Assembly: GCF_000724485.1 (NCBI RefSeq)
Contig: NZ_CP007739.1
Span: forward strand, 1,720,843 to 1,784,842
DNA from: Bacillus methanolicus MGA3
GTDB lineage: Bacteria; Bacillota; Bacilli; Bacillales; Cytobacillaceae
Length of the DNA: 64,000 nucleotides
Direction of reading: 5' to 3'
In this document: piece after piece, positions 8,839 through 17,308 of the stretch
Layout of the letters: every line of letters starts with the position of its first letter
Position numbering within the stretch: the first letter of the stretch is position 1
The notes under the pieces: model-generated
What the model saw: only the letters and a program-made list of their open reading frames with translations
The model's database searches: none
What the model was told of the DNA's origin: nothing
Made by a program: the position numbers and the translations under genes

Positions 8839-9113
8839 CTAATTCACCCTCTTTTCTACTTAATTAAACCAAATAGCAACCTTCAGGATTTTTGCTGCCA
8901 TTGATTCCCTTCCTCTACTTTCCAATTGCTATATAGTTCAACATCGATTTTTTGAATTCCTTTAATAACTTGTTTTGTTTTTCATTCTTTAAAAAGGAAA
9001 ACGTGCACAAAAAAATGAACTAATAAAAAACAAGCTTTACCCTCATAAATTTGTTCATCCTTACGAACGCTATGATAGATAATCTAAAGATAATGCAAGG
9101 AAGGATGTTCAAT

Positions 9114-9242
9114 ATGATGTTGATAAATACTGATATAGACCAAATATTAGAAGCTACCATTGATATAGAAGAAGACTCTTATTCTTTCAAATTGATTGAA
9201 GTTGAAATTGATCATCTTCTGGAAAAGACGAAAGAATGGTAA
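9114..9242 (+). CDS. Small acidic hypothetical protein (42 aa)
   Basis: Not recognised. From the ATG at 9114, placed 8 nt after GGAAGGA, the frame gives 42 residues rich in Asp, Glu and Ile (net acidic), probably helical with a repeated pattern of I-E-x-D/E. A strong terminator begins 28 bases after the stop, so there is a ribosome binding site, a short frame and a terminator in the right order. That supports a real small gene. An upstream in-frame ATG at 9051 has no ribosome binding site. No signal peptide or membrane helix is seen. Confidence 0.5.
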   Translation: MMLINTDIDQILEATIDIEEDSYSFKLIEVEIDHLLEKTKEW

Positions 9243-9269
9243 GTTTTTGAACATATACTTCTTTAGAAC

Positions 9270-9293
9270 AGCTTCACTCAGCAGAGTGAGGCT
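9270..9293 (+). terminator. Terminator after the 42-residue ORF
   Basis: A 10-bp stem AGCTTCACTC/GAGTGAGGCT (one G-U pair) with the 4-nt loop AGCA, followed by ATTTCCATTTTTT. Confidence 0.8.
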
Positions 9294-9395
9294 ATTTCCA
9301 TTTTTTACGATTCTATGAAGCAAAATATTTGAGATTTTTTCCCAAACGTGCTTTACTAAAATATGTAAAATCGAACAAAGGAGGAATATTTTGAC

Positions 9396-9959
9396 ATGTA
9401 TGAAATTGCTGTAGTTGGAGCGGGACCGGCCGGGGCAAGTGCTGCCCTTTTTGCAGCGAAGGCAGGAAAAAAGACGGTGCTAATTGATAATGGCCAAAGC
9501 ATTACAAAAAAAGCGTGGATTGAAAACCATTATGGAGTTATGGAAATCACAGGCCCAGATCTAGTTGAACTTGGAAAAAAACAGGCACAAAAATTTGGAG
9601 CGGAGTTAGTTGAAAGTAAAGCGTTAAGTATTGAAAAAGGTTCCTATGGTTTTACAATTAAGACAGAAAGCGGCGAATTTGAAGCGAAGCATATTATTCT
9701 TGCCACTGGAATATCCGTTGAGCTAGCCGAAAAAGCAGGAGTTAATACAAAAGAAGGTACTGAACCGAGAATTAAAAAAGTGATAGATGCAGATGCATCA
9801 GGTAAAACAAATGTTGAAGGAATCTGGGCAGCCGGCACTTGTGCAGGTGTAAGCGTTCACACCATCATTACTGCAGGTGACGGAGCGAAGGTAGCGATTA
9901 ATGTAATTAGTGAACTAAATGGTGAGCGTTACGTTGACCATGATATTTTAAAATCATAA
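9396..9959 (+). CDS. FAD-binding thioredoxin-reductase-like protein, single domain
   Basis: The 187-residue protein starts with the dinucleotide-binding motif VVGAGPAGASAALFAAKAG (GxGxxG) and ends with the second FAD motif of thioredoxin reductases, GIWAAGTCAGVSVHTIITAGDGAKVAINVI. Between them ILATGIS is the usual ATG motif. It lacks the inserted NADPH-binding domain and the redox CxxC of true thioredoxin reductases, which are about 310 residues long. It is therefore a flavoprotein half-module that would need another source of electrons, or may be a sensor or scaffold. AAAGGAGG precedes the ATG. It is a single gene closed by a strong terminator. The function is unknown. Confidence 0.8.
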   Translation: MYEIAVVGAGPAGASAALFAAKAGKKTVLIDNGQSITKKAWIENHYGVMEITGPDLVELGKKQAQKFGAELVESKALSIEKGSYGFTIKTESGEFEAKHIILATGISVELAEKAGVNTKEGTEPRIKKVIDADASGKTNVEGIWAAGTCAGVSVHTIITAGDGAKVAINVISELNGERYVDHDILKS

Positions 9960-9978
9960 TAAAAATTGGCATCACATT

Positions 9979-9997
9979 GGGAGAGCGAAACTCTCCC
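9979..9997 (+). terminator. Terminator of the FAD-binding protein gene
   Basis: A perfect 7-bp GGGAGAG/CTCTCCC stem, 5-nt loop, then T6. Confidence 0.9.
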
Positions 9998-10055
9998 TTT
10001 TTTGATCTTTGTTTTCACACTTATATCATTTAAGAATTGGTCCGCAAAAAAGAAA

Positions 10056-12404
10056 TCATTCGATCGTAGTTTCCAACTCTTCTATTCTTTTTTCTAAATA
10101 TTTTTTGTCCTTCTGGGCATGAAACGTTTCCGCTTTTTCAACAATAACACTTGTATTGTAATCAGGAATTTTTGCATGTTCTTCATAAATTCCTTTTGGC
10201 AGCAAAACATTTCCTTCCGGCCAGTATACTGCTATATTGCCTTGCTTCACATCCTCAAATTTTGCCCGCCCCTGAAAAGTCCCAAATTGATTATAAACGA
10301 CGATGGAATCTCCTTCACGAATTCCAAGCTTTGCTGCGTCATCAGGATTTATGGCAATATCATAGCGGTCTGCTCCGTTAAACGGGTCTGTTTCACTATA
10401 AATCATCGAATTGAATTGTTTTCCCCTTCGAGACGTAACATAAAAATGCCCTTCGGCTTTTCGAAGTTCAGGGATTTCAATAGGGATTAGGTTTCCTTTG
10501 CCATCTGCAGTCGGACAAATTCCTCCCTCGCACAGCCAGGCGCCGCCCCATTGAAAAAAATCCCCCTGGTTTTTCAAATGCTGGATGCCATCGTAGTTTC
10601 GGTTTGCAACCGCAATTTCGTTGCGAATCTCCTGTGCACTCTTAAAATAAATAAGTTCTTTCTTCTCAGGGTATACTCGTGAAGCAAGATCAACATAAAT
10701 TTCCCATTCCGGGCGCGCTTCTTCTATTCTTGGCCCCTTAATTTCCGGGCTGAAGTAAATCATTCTCTCGGTGCTCGTTGACGTTCCTCCCCCAGGCTGT
10801 TCATACCGGGTCATTGCCGGAAGAATGATAACCTCTTCTTTTGCATCGAGTAATGTTGATGTATTAAAAATGATATCCTGATGAACACGTATTTCTAAAT
10901 TTTCCAATGCTTCTTTTATGAATTTAGGATTCGGCATCGTCTCAAGAAAGTTTCCGCCGCTTGTATAAAGCACTTTTACTTTCCGCTCATGCCCTTCCGG
11001 AAGCATTATATTTTCAATCGTTTGTCCGATCGTATCCCCTTGCCATCTCGGAATCTTAAATCCCCAGATTTCTTCAATCCGCCGGGCATTTAGTTCATCA
11101 AACTCACCGCCAGGCAAAACAAAAGGATCTGCACCCATTTCACCTGACCCTTGAACACTGCTGTGCCCGCGGATCGGCATCAAACCGCAATGCTCTCTGC
11201 CAATAAAACCGCGGAGCATTGCGAGGTTTGCTACTTGCGAGATATTATCAGTTGCAAAACGGTGCTGCGTTAATCCCATACTCCATACAAAGACACCTGT
11301 TTTGGCATCGGCAAGCAGTTTTGCAAATTCAAACATTCGCTCTTTTGACAACCCTGAAGATTGTTCTAACAAAGACCAATCTTGCTTTTGTATATGCGCT
11401 TTCAGTTCTTCAAAGCCGTTCGTATGCTCGCTGACAAAACGGTGATCAATTGCAGATCCAGGAGCCTTTTCTTCCATTTCAAACCAATGCTTCATCACAC
11501 CGTTCATGAAGGCGATGTCACCGCCAATGTTCACCTGAAACACGTCATCAACAATTTTGGTTCCAAACAGTGCACTTTCTGGAATGGATGGTATCCAGTA
11601 ATTCTCCATTGCCGGCTCGCGATACGGATTGATTGTAATAATTTTTGTACCTGCTTTTTTTGCTGCATACATATATTTTGTTGAAACAGGCTGGTTATTA
11701 GCGGCAACGGAGCCCCAGAAAATTAGAACATCGGTTCCAATCCAATCTTTATAGCTGCAGCTTGATGCCCCGATTCCAAGAGAACGTTTCAGTGCAGTTT
11801 TACTGGGAGAATGGCAAATGCGCGAAGCGTTATCAATATTGTTCGTACCAAGAAAACGGGCGGTCTTTGCTGCGGTATAATATACTTCATTTGTTATCCC
11901 TCTTGCTGTCAAGTAAAACGCCAACTGTTTCGGATCAATTTTTTTAATTTTCTCAGCGATGCGGTTCAACGCATCGTCCCATGATATTCTTGTAAACTTC
12001 TTTTCTCCTTTCTTTCTTGAAAGGGGATAAGGGATCCTCCCAAGTTTACGCAGCTGAGTACTGTCAAGTTCCCTCATTTTTTCCACATCTTCGAGCCATT
12101 TTGGATCAATTGCCGGCATCGTGTTTAAACGGAGAACATTCAGACGAGTCGTACAGATATGGGGTCCGGTGAGAGTCCGGTCATATAACCCGGATACGCC
12201 AAGTGCACAACCGTCGCAAACACCTTGAGTTATAATCCGATATGCATATGGCAAATTATCTTTATTTTCCCAGACGGATTTAATTGTATCCCGAATATGA
12301 TGCGGCTTTACTTTTCCTAGGCCCATTGGTGCAAAACTTGCCCATAATGATGGCCTGGGTCGTTTATCCAATTTAATAGGTCCAGTATGTTGTGTTTTTC
12401 CCAT
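10056..12404 (-). CDS. Molybdopterin oxidoreductase, FdhF/YdeP family
   Basis: The protein is 782 residues from the ATG at 12404, which has CGGAGG at 7-nt spacing; the upstream TTG is too close to that site. Seen: CDGC at residues 63-66, RICHSPS at about 195-201 where Cys197 occupies the place of the selenocysteine of E. coli FdhF, and a C-terminal molybdopterin-binding domain (NSMIYSETDPFNG, then NPDDAAKLGI and GNIAVYWPEGN). The N-terminus lacks the four-cysteine Fe4S4 motif of classical formate dehydrogenases, which is typical of the YdeP subgroup. Formate is only one possible substrate. It is divergent from fdhD, whose product sulfurates this class of cofactor. Confidence 0.85.
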   Translation of the reverse strand: MGKTQHTGPIKLDKRPRPSLWASFAPMGLGKVKPHHIRDTIKSVWENKDNLPYAYRIITQGVCDGCALGVSGLYDRTLTGPHICTTRLNVLRLNTMPAIDPKWLEDVEKMRELDSTQLRKLGRIPYPLSRKKGEKKFTRISWDDALNRIAEKIKKIDPKQLAFYLTARGITNEVYYTAAKTARFLGTNNIDNASRICHSPSKTALKRSLGIGASSCSYKDWIGTDVLIFWGSVAANNQPVSTKYMYAAKKAGTKIITINPYREPAMENYWIPSIPESALFGTKIVDDVFQVNIGGDIAFMNGVMKHWFEMEEKAPGSAIDHRFVSEHTNGFEELKAHIQKQDWSLLEQSSGLSKERMFEFAKLLADAKTGVFVWSMGLTQHRFATDNISQVANLAMLRGFIGREHCGLMPIRGHSSVQGSGEMGADPFVLPGGEFDELNARRIEEIWGFKIPRWQGDTIGQTIENIMLPEGHERKVKVLYTSGGNFLETMPNPKFIKEALENLEIRVHQDIIFNTSTLLDAKEEVIILPAMTRYEQPGGGTSTSTERMIYFSPEIKGPRIEEARPEWEIYVDLASRVYPEKKELIYFKSAQEIRNEIAVANRNYDGIQHLKNQGDFFQWGGAWLCEGGICPTADGKGNLIPIEIPELRKAEGHFYVTSRRGKQFNSMIYSETDPFNGADRYDIAINPDDAAKLGIREGDSIVVYNQFGTFQGRAKFEDVKQGNIAVYWPEGNVLLPKGIYEEHAKIPDYNTSVIVEKAETFHAQKDKKYLEKRIEELETTIE

Positions 12405-12625
12405 ATCCAATCCTCCGAAAAATAAATAAAGGATAAAAACAAAAGGCGCAAGCGCCCCGTTTAGCCCGGTTAATCATAATTGAAATTATCGCAAATTTAT
12501 GAACTTTCTTAAAAAATGGTAACATTTTTTAAATGTTCACTCAAGTTTTTTTAAAAATTTTTACTATTGAGATTTTTTATTCTGTGCTAATATTTTGAGT
12601 AATTAGGTATGTGTGGGATGGTGAA

Positions 12626-13438
12626 ATGAGTATGGAGCGCCAAATCAGTTATAGAAATAATATTTTCAAATTTGAAAATGGTTTTTTTCGTGAGCAATTA
12701 GATGAAATAGCAACGGAATTTCCATTCACTATTATTTTAAATGGTGAAGAATTTGCAACAATGGTTTGTACACCGACACATTTGGATGAACTTGTCATTG
12801 GGTTTTTAGCTTCTGAAGGAGTTATTCGGTCAAATAATGAAATTGACCAGCTTCAAATTGATGAAAGCAAAGGATTTGCTTACGTGGATTTAGCTGTAAA
12901 AGCAACAACAAGCCAGCAATTCTACTCAAAACGATTTATTGGCTCGTGCTGCGGGAAGAGCCGGCAGTTTTATTTTCATAATGATGCACGTACTGCAAAA
13001 ACGTCAACTTCAAAAATTAAAATTAAGCCAGAACAGTGTATAACGCTTATGAAAGCCCTTCAAAACAGCAGCACTGTTTTTAAAAATACAGGAGGAGTTC
13101 ATAATGCTGCTCTTTGTTCGGAAAATGAAATGATTATTGCTAGAACAGATATCGGACGGCATAACGCATTGGACAAAATCCTTGGCTACTGCATTCAAAA
13201 CCGGGTACCAATTCAAGACAAAATTATTGCCTTCAGCGGAAGAATTTCCTCAGAAGTTTTGCTGAAGGCGGCGAAAATCGGCGTCGGGGTGATATTGTCG
13301 AAATCTGCACCAACAGACCTTGCGATAAAACTGGCACACGATTTAAACATCACTGCAGTCGGATTTATCAGAGGCAACAGTTTGAACGTTTATTCCCATC
13401 CAGAAAGGATTGTCGAAAAATTAGAAAAGCTGACATGA
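12626..13438 (+). CDS. fdhD: Formate dehydrogenase accessory sulfurtransferase FdhD
   Basis: The protein is 270 residues from the ATG at 12626; a GTG at 12611 is in frame but has no ribosome binding site. The active-site loop GSCCGKS carries the conserved cysteine pair that passes sulfur from the cysteine desulfurase to the molybdenum bis-MGD cofactor. Also conserved are TGGVHNAALCS, RTDIGRHNALDKILG and FSGRISSEVLLKAA. It acts in the cytoplasm on FdhF-type enzymes. The gene stands back to back with the FdhF/YdeP oxidoreductase across about 220 bp, so the two very likely serve each other. Confidence 0.95.
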   Translation: MSMERQISYRNNIFKFENGFFREQLDEIATEFPFTIILNGEEFATMVCTPTHLDELVIGFLASEGVIRSNNEIDQLQIDESKGFAYVDLAVKATTSQQFYSKRFIGSCCGKSRQFYFHNDARTAKTSTSKIKIKPEQCITLMKALQNSSTVFKNTGGVHNAALCSENEMIIARTDIGRHNALDKILGYCIQNRVPIQDKIIAFSGRISSEVLLKAAKIGVGVILSKSAPTDLAIKLAHDLNITAVGFIRGNSLNVYSHPERIVEKLEKLT

Positions 13439-13462
13439 CGTATTTGTCCTGTCAGCTTTTTT
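13425..13462. terminator. Bidirectional terminator between fdhD and metQ
   Basis: An 11-bp perfect stem AAAAGCTGACA/TGTCAGCTTTT is followed by T on the plus strand and by a shorter T run on the minus strand. The fdhD stop codon lies in its loop, so it ends fdhD and probably also the converging met operon. Confidence 0.85.
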
Positions 13463-13527
13463 CATTTATGTTTCCCACGATTCGTTATTACGGAAAAATT
13501 GATTTTTTGCGGAAACCTCTCCAAAAA

Positions 13528-14361
13528 TTAACGGTTTTTCATCCATTCTGGTTTGCCGAATCCTTTAAATTGTTCATCAATTACTTTTTCAAACTCTTTT
13601 GATTCAACAGCTTCTTTAATATCTTTTACAAACTGGGCGTCTTTGTCTTTTGTATTAACAACGACGCGGTTGCGATATTGGTCAGGCATGTTTTCCAGTT
13701 GAAGTGCGTCTAAAAGATTCATTTTTGCAGCTAAGGCAAAGTTGCCTGGTACTGCTGCGAGATCAACGCTGTCAACTGCACGAGGAAGCTGGGCAGCTTC
13801 AAGCGGCTTAAACTTTAAATTCTTAACGTTTTCTTTAACATCCTTTTCAGATACCGTTAACGGGTTCGCATTAGGGTCAAGTTTAATAAGTCCGGCATCC
13901 TGTAAGATTAAGAAAGCGCGGGCCGCATTGGTCGGATCATTTGGGATCGCAATGGAAGCGCCCTCTGTCACTTTTTTAAGAGAAGAGAACTTTTTCGAAT
14001 AAATGCCCATAGGTGCAGTCGGTACGACTATTACTTCAGATAGGTCAAGATTATGTTCTTTTGCAAAGGTTTCCATGTAGACTTTATGCTGGAAAAGGTT
14101 TGCATCAAGATCACCTTTCGCAAGTGCAAGATTTGGCTGAATATAGTCGCTGAATTCAACGACTTTCACTTTATATCCTTTTTTTTCAAGAAGCGGTTTA
14201 ATAGCTTTATTTACCATATCGCTGTATGGACCTGAAGTTGCACCAATCGTGATTTGTTTCGTTTCATGTTTTGTATCTCCTGAGGAATTCTCACTTCCGC
14301 TGCAGGCTGCAAGAATGCCAATCATAAGGAGTAGGAAAAATGATAGAAATAATTTTTTCAT
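13528..14361 (-). CDS. metQ: Methionine ABC transporter substrate-binding lipoprotein
   Basis: The 277-residue NlpA-family protein starts with a lipoprotein signal, hydrophobic helix then LAAC with the lipidated cysteine at residue 20. The mature part has the family's TIGATSGPYSDM and IAIPNDPTNAARAFLILQDAG stretches, which line the methionine-binding cleft. It binds methionine outside the membrane and hands it to MetNP. It is the last gene of metN-metP-metQ, 29 nt after metP, and is under the S-box at 16091-16246. Confidence 0.95.
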   Translation of the reverse strand: MKKLFLSFFLLLMIGILAACSGSENSSGDTKHETKQITIGATSGPYSDMVNKAIKPLLEKKGYKVKVVEFSDYIQPNLALAKGDLDANLFQHKVYMETFAKEHNLDLSEVIVVPTAPMGIYSKKFSSLKKVTEGASIAIPNDPTNAARAFLILQDAGLIKLDPNANPLTVSEKDVKENVKNLKFKPLEAAQLPRAVDSVDLAAVPGNFALAAKMNLLDALQLENMPDQYRNRVVVNTKDKDAQFVKDIKEAVESKEFEKVIDEQFKGFGKPEWMKNR

Positions 14362-14390
14362 GATAGTCCCCCATTTATGTATGTTTTTTT

Positions 14391-15056
14391 CTATCTTTTA
14401 TCAACTAATCTTGCTATTCTGTCACCTGCAAACTGGATCAGCTGAACTAAGCAGATTAGGATAACAACTGTTGTAATCATGACCGTATTGTCATATCGAT
14501 AGTATCCAAAGCGGATGGCAAGGTCACCGACACCGCCGCCGCCAACAATACCGGCCATAGCTGAGTATGCGATCAAACTGATAACGGTTATAGTAACACC
14601 TTGAATAATACCTGGCTTTGCTTCAGGAATCAAAACATCCTTGATAATCATCCACGGTGATGCCCCTACAGCAACCGCAGCTTCAATCACTCCTTTGTCA
14701 ATCTCGCGAAGCGATTGTTCAACGATTCTCGCAAAAAACGGAATCGCTGCTACTGATAACGATACAGATGCAGCTGTAGGTCCGATTGTTGTGCCAGCTA
14801 TCAGTTTTGCTAACGGCAAAAGTGCGATTAACAAAATAATGAACGGGATAGAGCGAACCATATTAACAATAAAACCAACAATATTTTTGAAGAAGGTATT
14901 TTCAAGAAATAGTCCTCTATCCGTTACAAATAAGAGCACTCCGATTGGCAGGCCAACGATAATCGCTACTAGAATGGAAATGCCAACCATGTAAATTGTT
15001 TCAAAAAACGCTTTGTTTAATTCTGGAATTAATCCTACTAAACTATCAAGCTGCAT
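14391..15056 (-). CDS. metP: Methionine ABC transporter permease
   Basis: At 221 residues the protein has the length of MetI/MetP permeases, with five or six membrane helices. The cytoplasmic EAA loop EAAVAVGASPWMIIKDVLIPEAKPG contacts the MetN ATPase. The C-terminal AGIVGGGGVGDLAIRFGYYRY is characteristic of methionine permeases. It overlaps the end of metN by 11 nt and precedes metQ. Two copies form the membrane channel for L- (and possibly D-) methionine. Confidence 0.95.
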   Translation of the reverse strand: MQLDSLVGLIPELNKAFFETIYMVGISILVAIIVGLPIGVLLFVTDRGLFLENTFFKNIVGFIVNMVRSIPFIILLIALLPLAKLIAGTTIGPTAASVSLSVAAIPFFARIVEQSLREIDKGVIEAAVAVGASPWMIIKDVLIPEAKPGIIQGVTITVISLIAYSAMAGIVGGGGVGDLAIRFGYYRYDNTVMITTVVILICLVQLIQFAGDRIARLVDKR

Positions 15057-16059
15057 TTCGAATCACCTCCAAATGTTGAGTCCGTTTTGTAATGTAGCTT
15101 ATTGCCTGTTCAATTTCATCCTGGTCGCCTGTCAATTCCATAATAAAAATTCCTAATGGTGTATCCTTTATGTACTCAATTTTTCCATGCAGAATGTTTC
15201 CTCTCACATTAAATTTCTGCAAAGAGTCGGAAATAACAGACTCTTCGGCAATCGCTCCTTGAAAAAATACTTTGACAATTTTTCCACGGCGTTCCTTTAA
15301 AAGATTTTCAGGAAGATCAAATTGCAGGATACTGTTGATAAAATTCTTTGTTAACTGTTCTCGCGGATTTGAGAATAGATCATAAACATTGCCTTCTTCA
15401 ATAATTCTGCCATTTTGCATCACAGCCATCCTGTCGCATATGTCCTTGACCACTTCCATTTCATGTGTAATCAAGACAATAGTGATCCCTAATTCCCGGT
15501 TTATTTTTTTAAGCAAGTCCAGAATCGACTTTGTTGTGCTCGGATCCAAAGCGGAAGTGGCTTCATCGCAAAGAAGAACGGAAGGATTATTTGCAAGTGC
15601 ACGGGCAATACCGACGCGCTGTTTTTGTCCTCCGCTTAATTGCGACGGGTAGACATCACTTTTGTCAGACAAGCCGACCATTTCAAGCAATTCTTTTACC
15701 CTTTTATCAATCTCGGCTTTTGATTTGTGTGCCGCTTTTAACGCAAAAGCAATATTTTCATAGACGGTTTTTGAGCTCACTAAATGAAAATGCTGAAAAA
15801 TCATTCCAATTTTCAAACGGGCTTTCCTCAACTCTTTTTTCCTAAGGGAGGTCAACGACACTCCGTCAATAATTATTTCTCCGGATGTCGGTTTTTCCAA
15901 AAGATTCAGACAGCGCAGAAGGGAGCTTTTCCCTGCCCCGCTGTAGCCAACAATCCCAAAGATTTCTCCTTTCTTTATAGTAAGTGAAACATGGTCAACA
16001 CCGACAACTTTTCCTTTTTTTGTTTCATAGATTTTGACTAGATCCTTTATTTCGATCAT
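15046..16059 (-). CDS. metN: Methionine ABC transporter ATP-binding protein
   Basis: The protein is 337 residues from the ATG at 16059, directly after AAAAGGAGGGT. The longer frame to 16107 runs into the riboswitch terminator and is not used. Seen: Walker A GYSGAGKSS, Q-loop FQHFHLVSSKTV, signature LSGGQKQRVGIARAL, Walker B VLLCDEATSALDP, H-loop LITHEM. The last 90 residues form the NIL domain, which in MetN binds methionine and inhibits transport when the cell is replete. It is the first gene of the met operon and is controlled by the S-box leader. Confidence 0.95.
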   Translation of the reverse strand: MIEIKDLVKIYETKKGKVVGVDHVSLTIKKGEIFGIVGYSGAGKSSLLRCLNLLEKPTSGEIIIDGVSLTSLRKKELRKARLKIGMIFQHFHLVSSKTVYENIAFALKAAHKSKAEIDKRVKELLEMVGLSDKSDVYPSQLSGGQKQRVGIARALANNPSVLLCDEATSALDPSTTKSILDLLKKINRELGITIVLITHEMEVVKDICDRMAVMQNGRIIEEGNVYDLFSNPREQLTKNFINSILQFDLPENLLKERRGKIVKVFFQGAIAEESVISDSLQKFNVRGNILHGKIEYIKDTPLGIFIMELTGDQDEIEQAISYITKRTQHLEVIRNAA

Positions 16060-16090
16060 TTGTAACCCTCCTTTTGTGGTACGAATAATT

Positions 16091-16246
16091 AAAAAAGCCT
16101 CTTTCATTCAGAAAGAGGCATCGTCATTTATCTACGACTTATCTTTCAGAATGAAACGTTCATTCTGCAGGATGTGGCACCTTTCCATTAGAGGAGGTTG
16201 CCGGACGTCATTGGGCCTGGTCCCTCGGTCACTCTTGATAAGTAAC
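16091..16246 (-). ncRNA. SAM-I riboswitch (S-box leader) with terminator
   Basis: Read on the minus strand, the leader begins with the S-box hallmark CTTATCAAGAGTGACCGAGG and continues through GGCAACC and GGTGCCACATCCTGC, the conserved core of the four-way SAM-binding junction. It ends in the terminator GCCTCTTTC/GAAAGAGGC followed by T6 (16091-16119). SAM binding favours the terminator and so shuts off metNPQ. The position, 32 nt before the metN start, agrees with this. Confidence 0.97.
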
Positions 16247-16266
16247 TTATTCAATTTTATAAAAGA

Positions 16267-16295
16267 ATCATAAAATTAAAAAATTCAGATGTCAA
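16267..16295 (-). promoter_or_regulatory. SigA-type promoter of metNPQ
   Basis: On the minus strand, TTGACA (16290-16295), 17 nt, TATGAT (16267-16272). It is just upstream of the S-box. Confidence 0.75.
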
Positions 16296-16391
16296 CAGTT
16301 TTTTTCTTAATCAAAACGGTAGAAAACGTTTACAATATTGCTATATCAATGCAAAAAAATTTTTTCACTATTATGTTTATCGGTAAATGAA

Positions 16392-16441
16392 AGCACCTAT
16401 TCCGTATGTAATTAGAAAAGGGAAACAATGAAATAGGTGCT
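16392..16441 (-). terminator. Probable terminator of the nitroreductase gene
   Basis: A 10-bp perfect stem AGCACCTATT/AATAGGTGCT encloses a 30-nt loop, ten bases past the stop codon. The T tract after it is poor (TTTCATTT), so efficiency is uncertain. Confidence 0.55.
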
Positions 16442-16451
16442 ATTTATTCTA

Positions 16452-17063
16452 TTATTTCACCCATGTTATTAATTCTTCGATATTCAGGCGGTCAGCTTGT
16501 CGACCCGGTTTTAATGCTTTTCCAATCGCAATGAGCATAACAGGGGTATAACGTTCATCTACGTTAAATTCTTTTATAAACCTTTCTTTATCAAAGCCGA
16601 CCATTGGGCATGTATCCCAGCCTTTCCCTTTTGCTGCAAGCATAAGCTGCATGGCTGCCAATGATGCATTGCTGTGTGCTGCCGCCAGTGCATATGTTTT
16701 GTCTTGATACACTCCTTTGATTTGACTTGCTTTTCGATCCATAATCTCTTGGCTAATTCTTCCGGACTCTACTAAAGGACGATATACTGCCTCAATTTTT
16801 TTATCAGCTTGAAGGTCTCCAAGAACGGCAATCACGGCTGATGATTCAAAAGTATGTGCTTGGTTGTTTGCGATTGGCAATAATTTTTTTTGAACATCTT
16901 TTCCGTGAAAAACCATGAAGTGCCAATGCTGAAGGTTCCAAGCAGATGGTGCACGGCCCGCAAGTTCCAGAATTTCCATTAATTCATCTCGCGAAATGCT
17001 TTGTTCCGGATCAAAATCTCTTACAGAACGTCTTTCCTCGATAATACTAAATATATTTGTCAT
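16452..17063 (-). CDS. Nitroreductase-family FMN oxidoreductase
   Basis: The protein is 203 residues from the ATG at 17063 (AGAGGAG upstream; a second ATG six bases earlier is too close). The family core is clear: IEERRSVRDFDPE with the FMN-phosphate-binding arginines, GRAPSAWNLQHWHFMVF, and a C-terminal AAKGKGWDTCPMVGFDKERF. These enzymes reduce nitro compounds, quinones or other electron-poor substrates with NAD(P)H via FMN. The natural substrate is unknown. It is a single gene, divergent from the radical SAM gene. Confidence 0.88.
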   Translation of the reverse strand: MTNIFSIIEERRSVRDFDPEQSISRDELMEILELAGRAPSAWNLQHWHFMVFHGKDVQKKLLPIANNQAHTFESSAVIAVLGDLQADKKIEAVYRPLVESGRISQEIMDRKASQIKGVYQDKTYALAAAHSNASLAAMQLMLAAKGKGWDTCPMVGFDKERFIKEFNVDERYTPVMLIAIGKALKPGRQADRLNIEELITWVK

Positions 17064-17308
17064 GATCATCCACTCCTCTGATTTATATCTTGATAAATTT
17101 CATGTCAGACTTGCCGTTTACAGTTCGGAATCATACACGATTTGCTTTTTAGATGCAAATTATTGGCACTGAACTTGCCTTGGCAGTTTTTGTTCACAAT
17201 TTTGAAGATTTTCTGTATCGAATTTGTAAATTTATCATCAGAAAGAAAAGTCTTGTAGAGGTATAATGTTCACTGTTAAATAAGATTTGAGAAAAGTTTG
17301 GTGATAGA

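Noticed and set aside
8846..9050. Second pseudogene on the minus strand (frame reading KTKQVIKGIQKIDVELYSNWKVEEGNQ)
   Set aside because: The frame is short, has no start or ribosome binding site, and I could not relate it to a family.
16060..16107. Upstream extension of metN
   Set aside because: It would begin inside the riboswitch terminator; the ATG at 16059 has the ribosome binding site.
17090..17110. MhqR-like site upstream of the first nitroreductase (TATCTTGATAAATT)
   Set aside because: Only one half-site matches and the second arm is missing.
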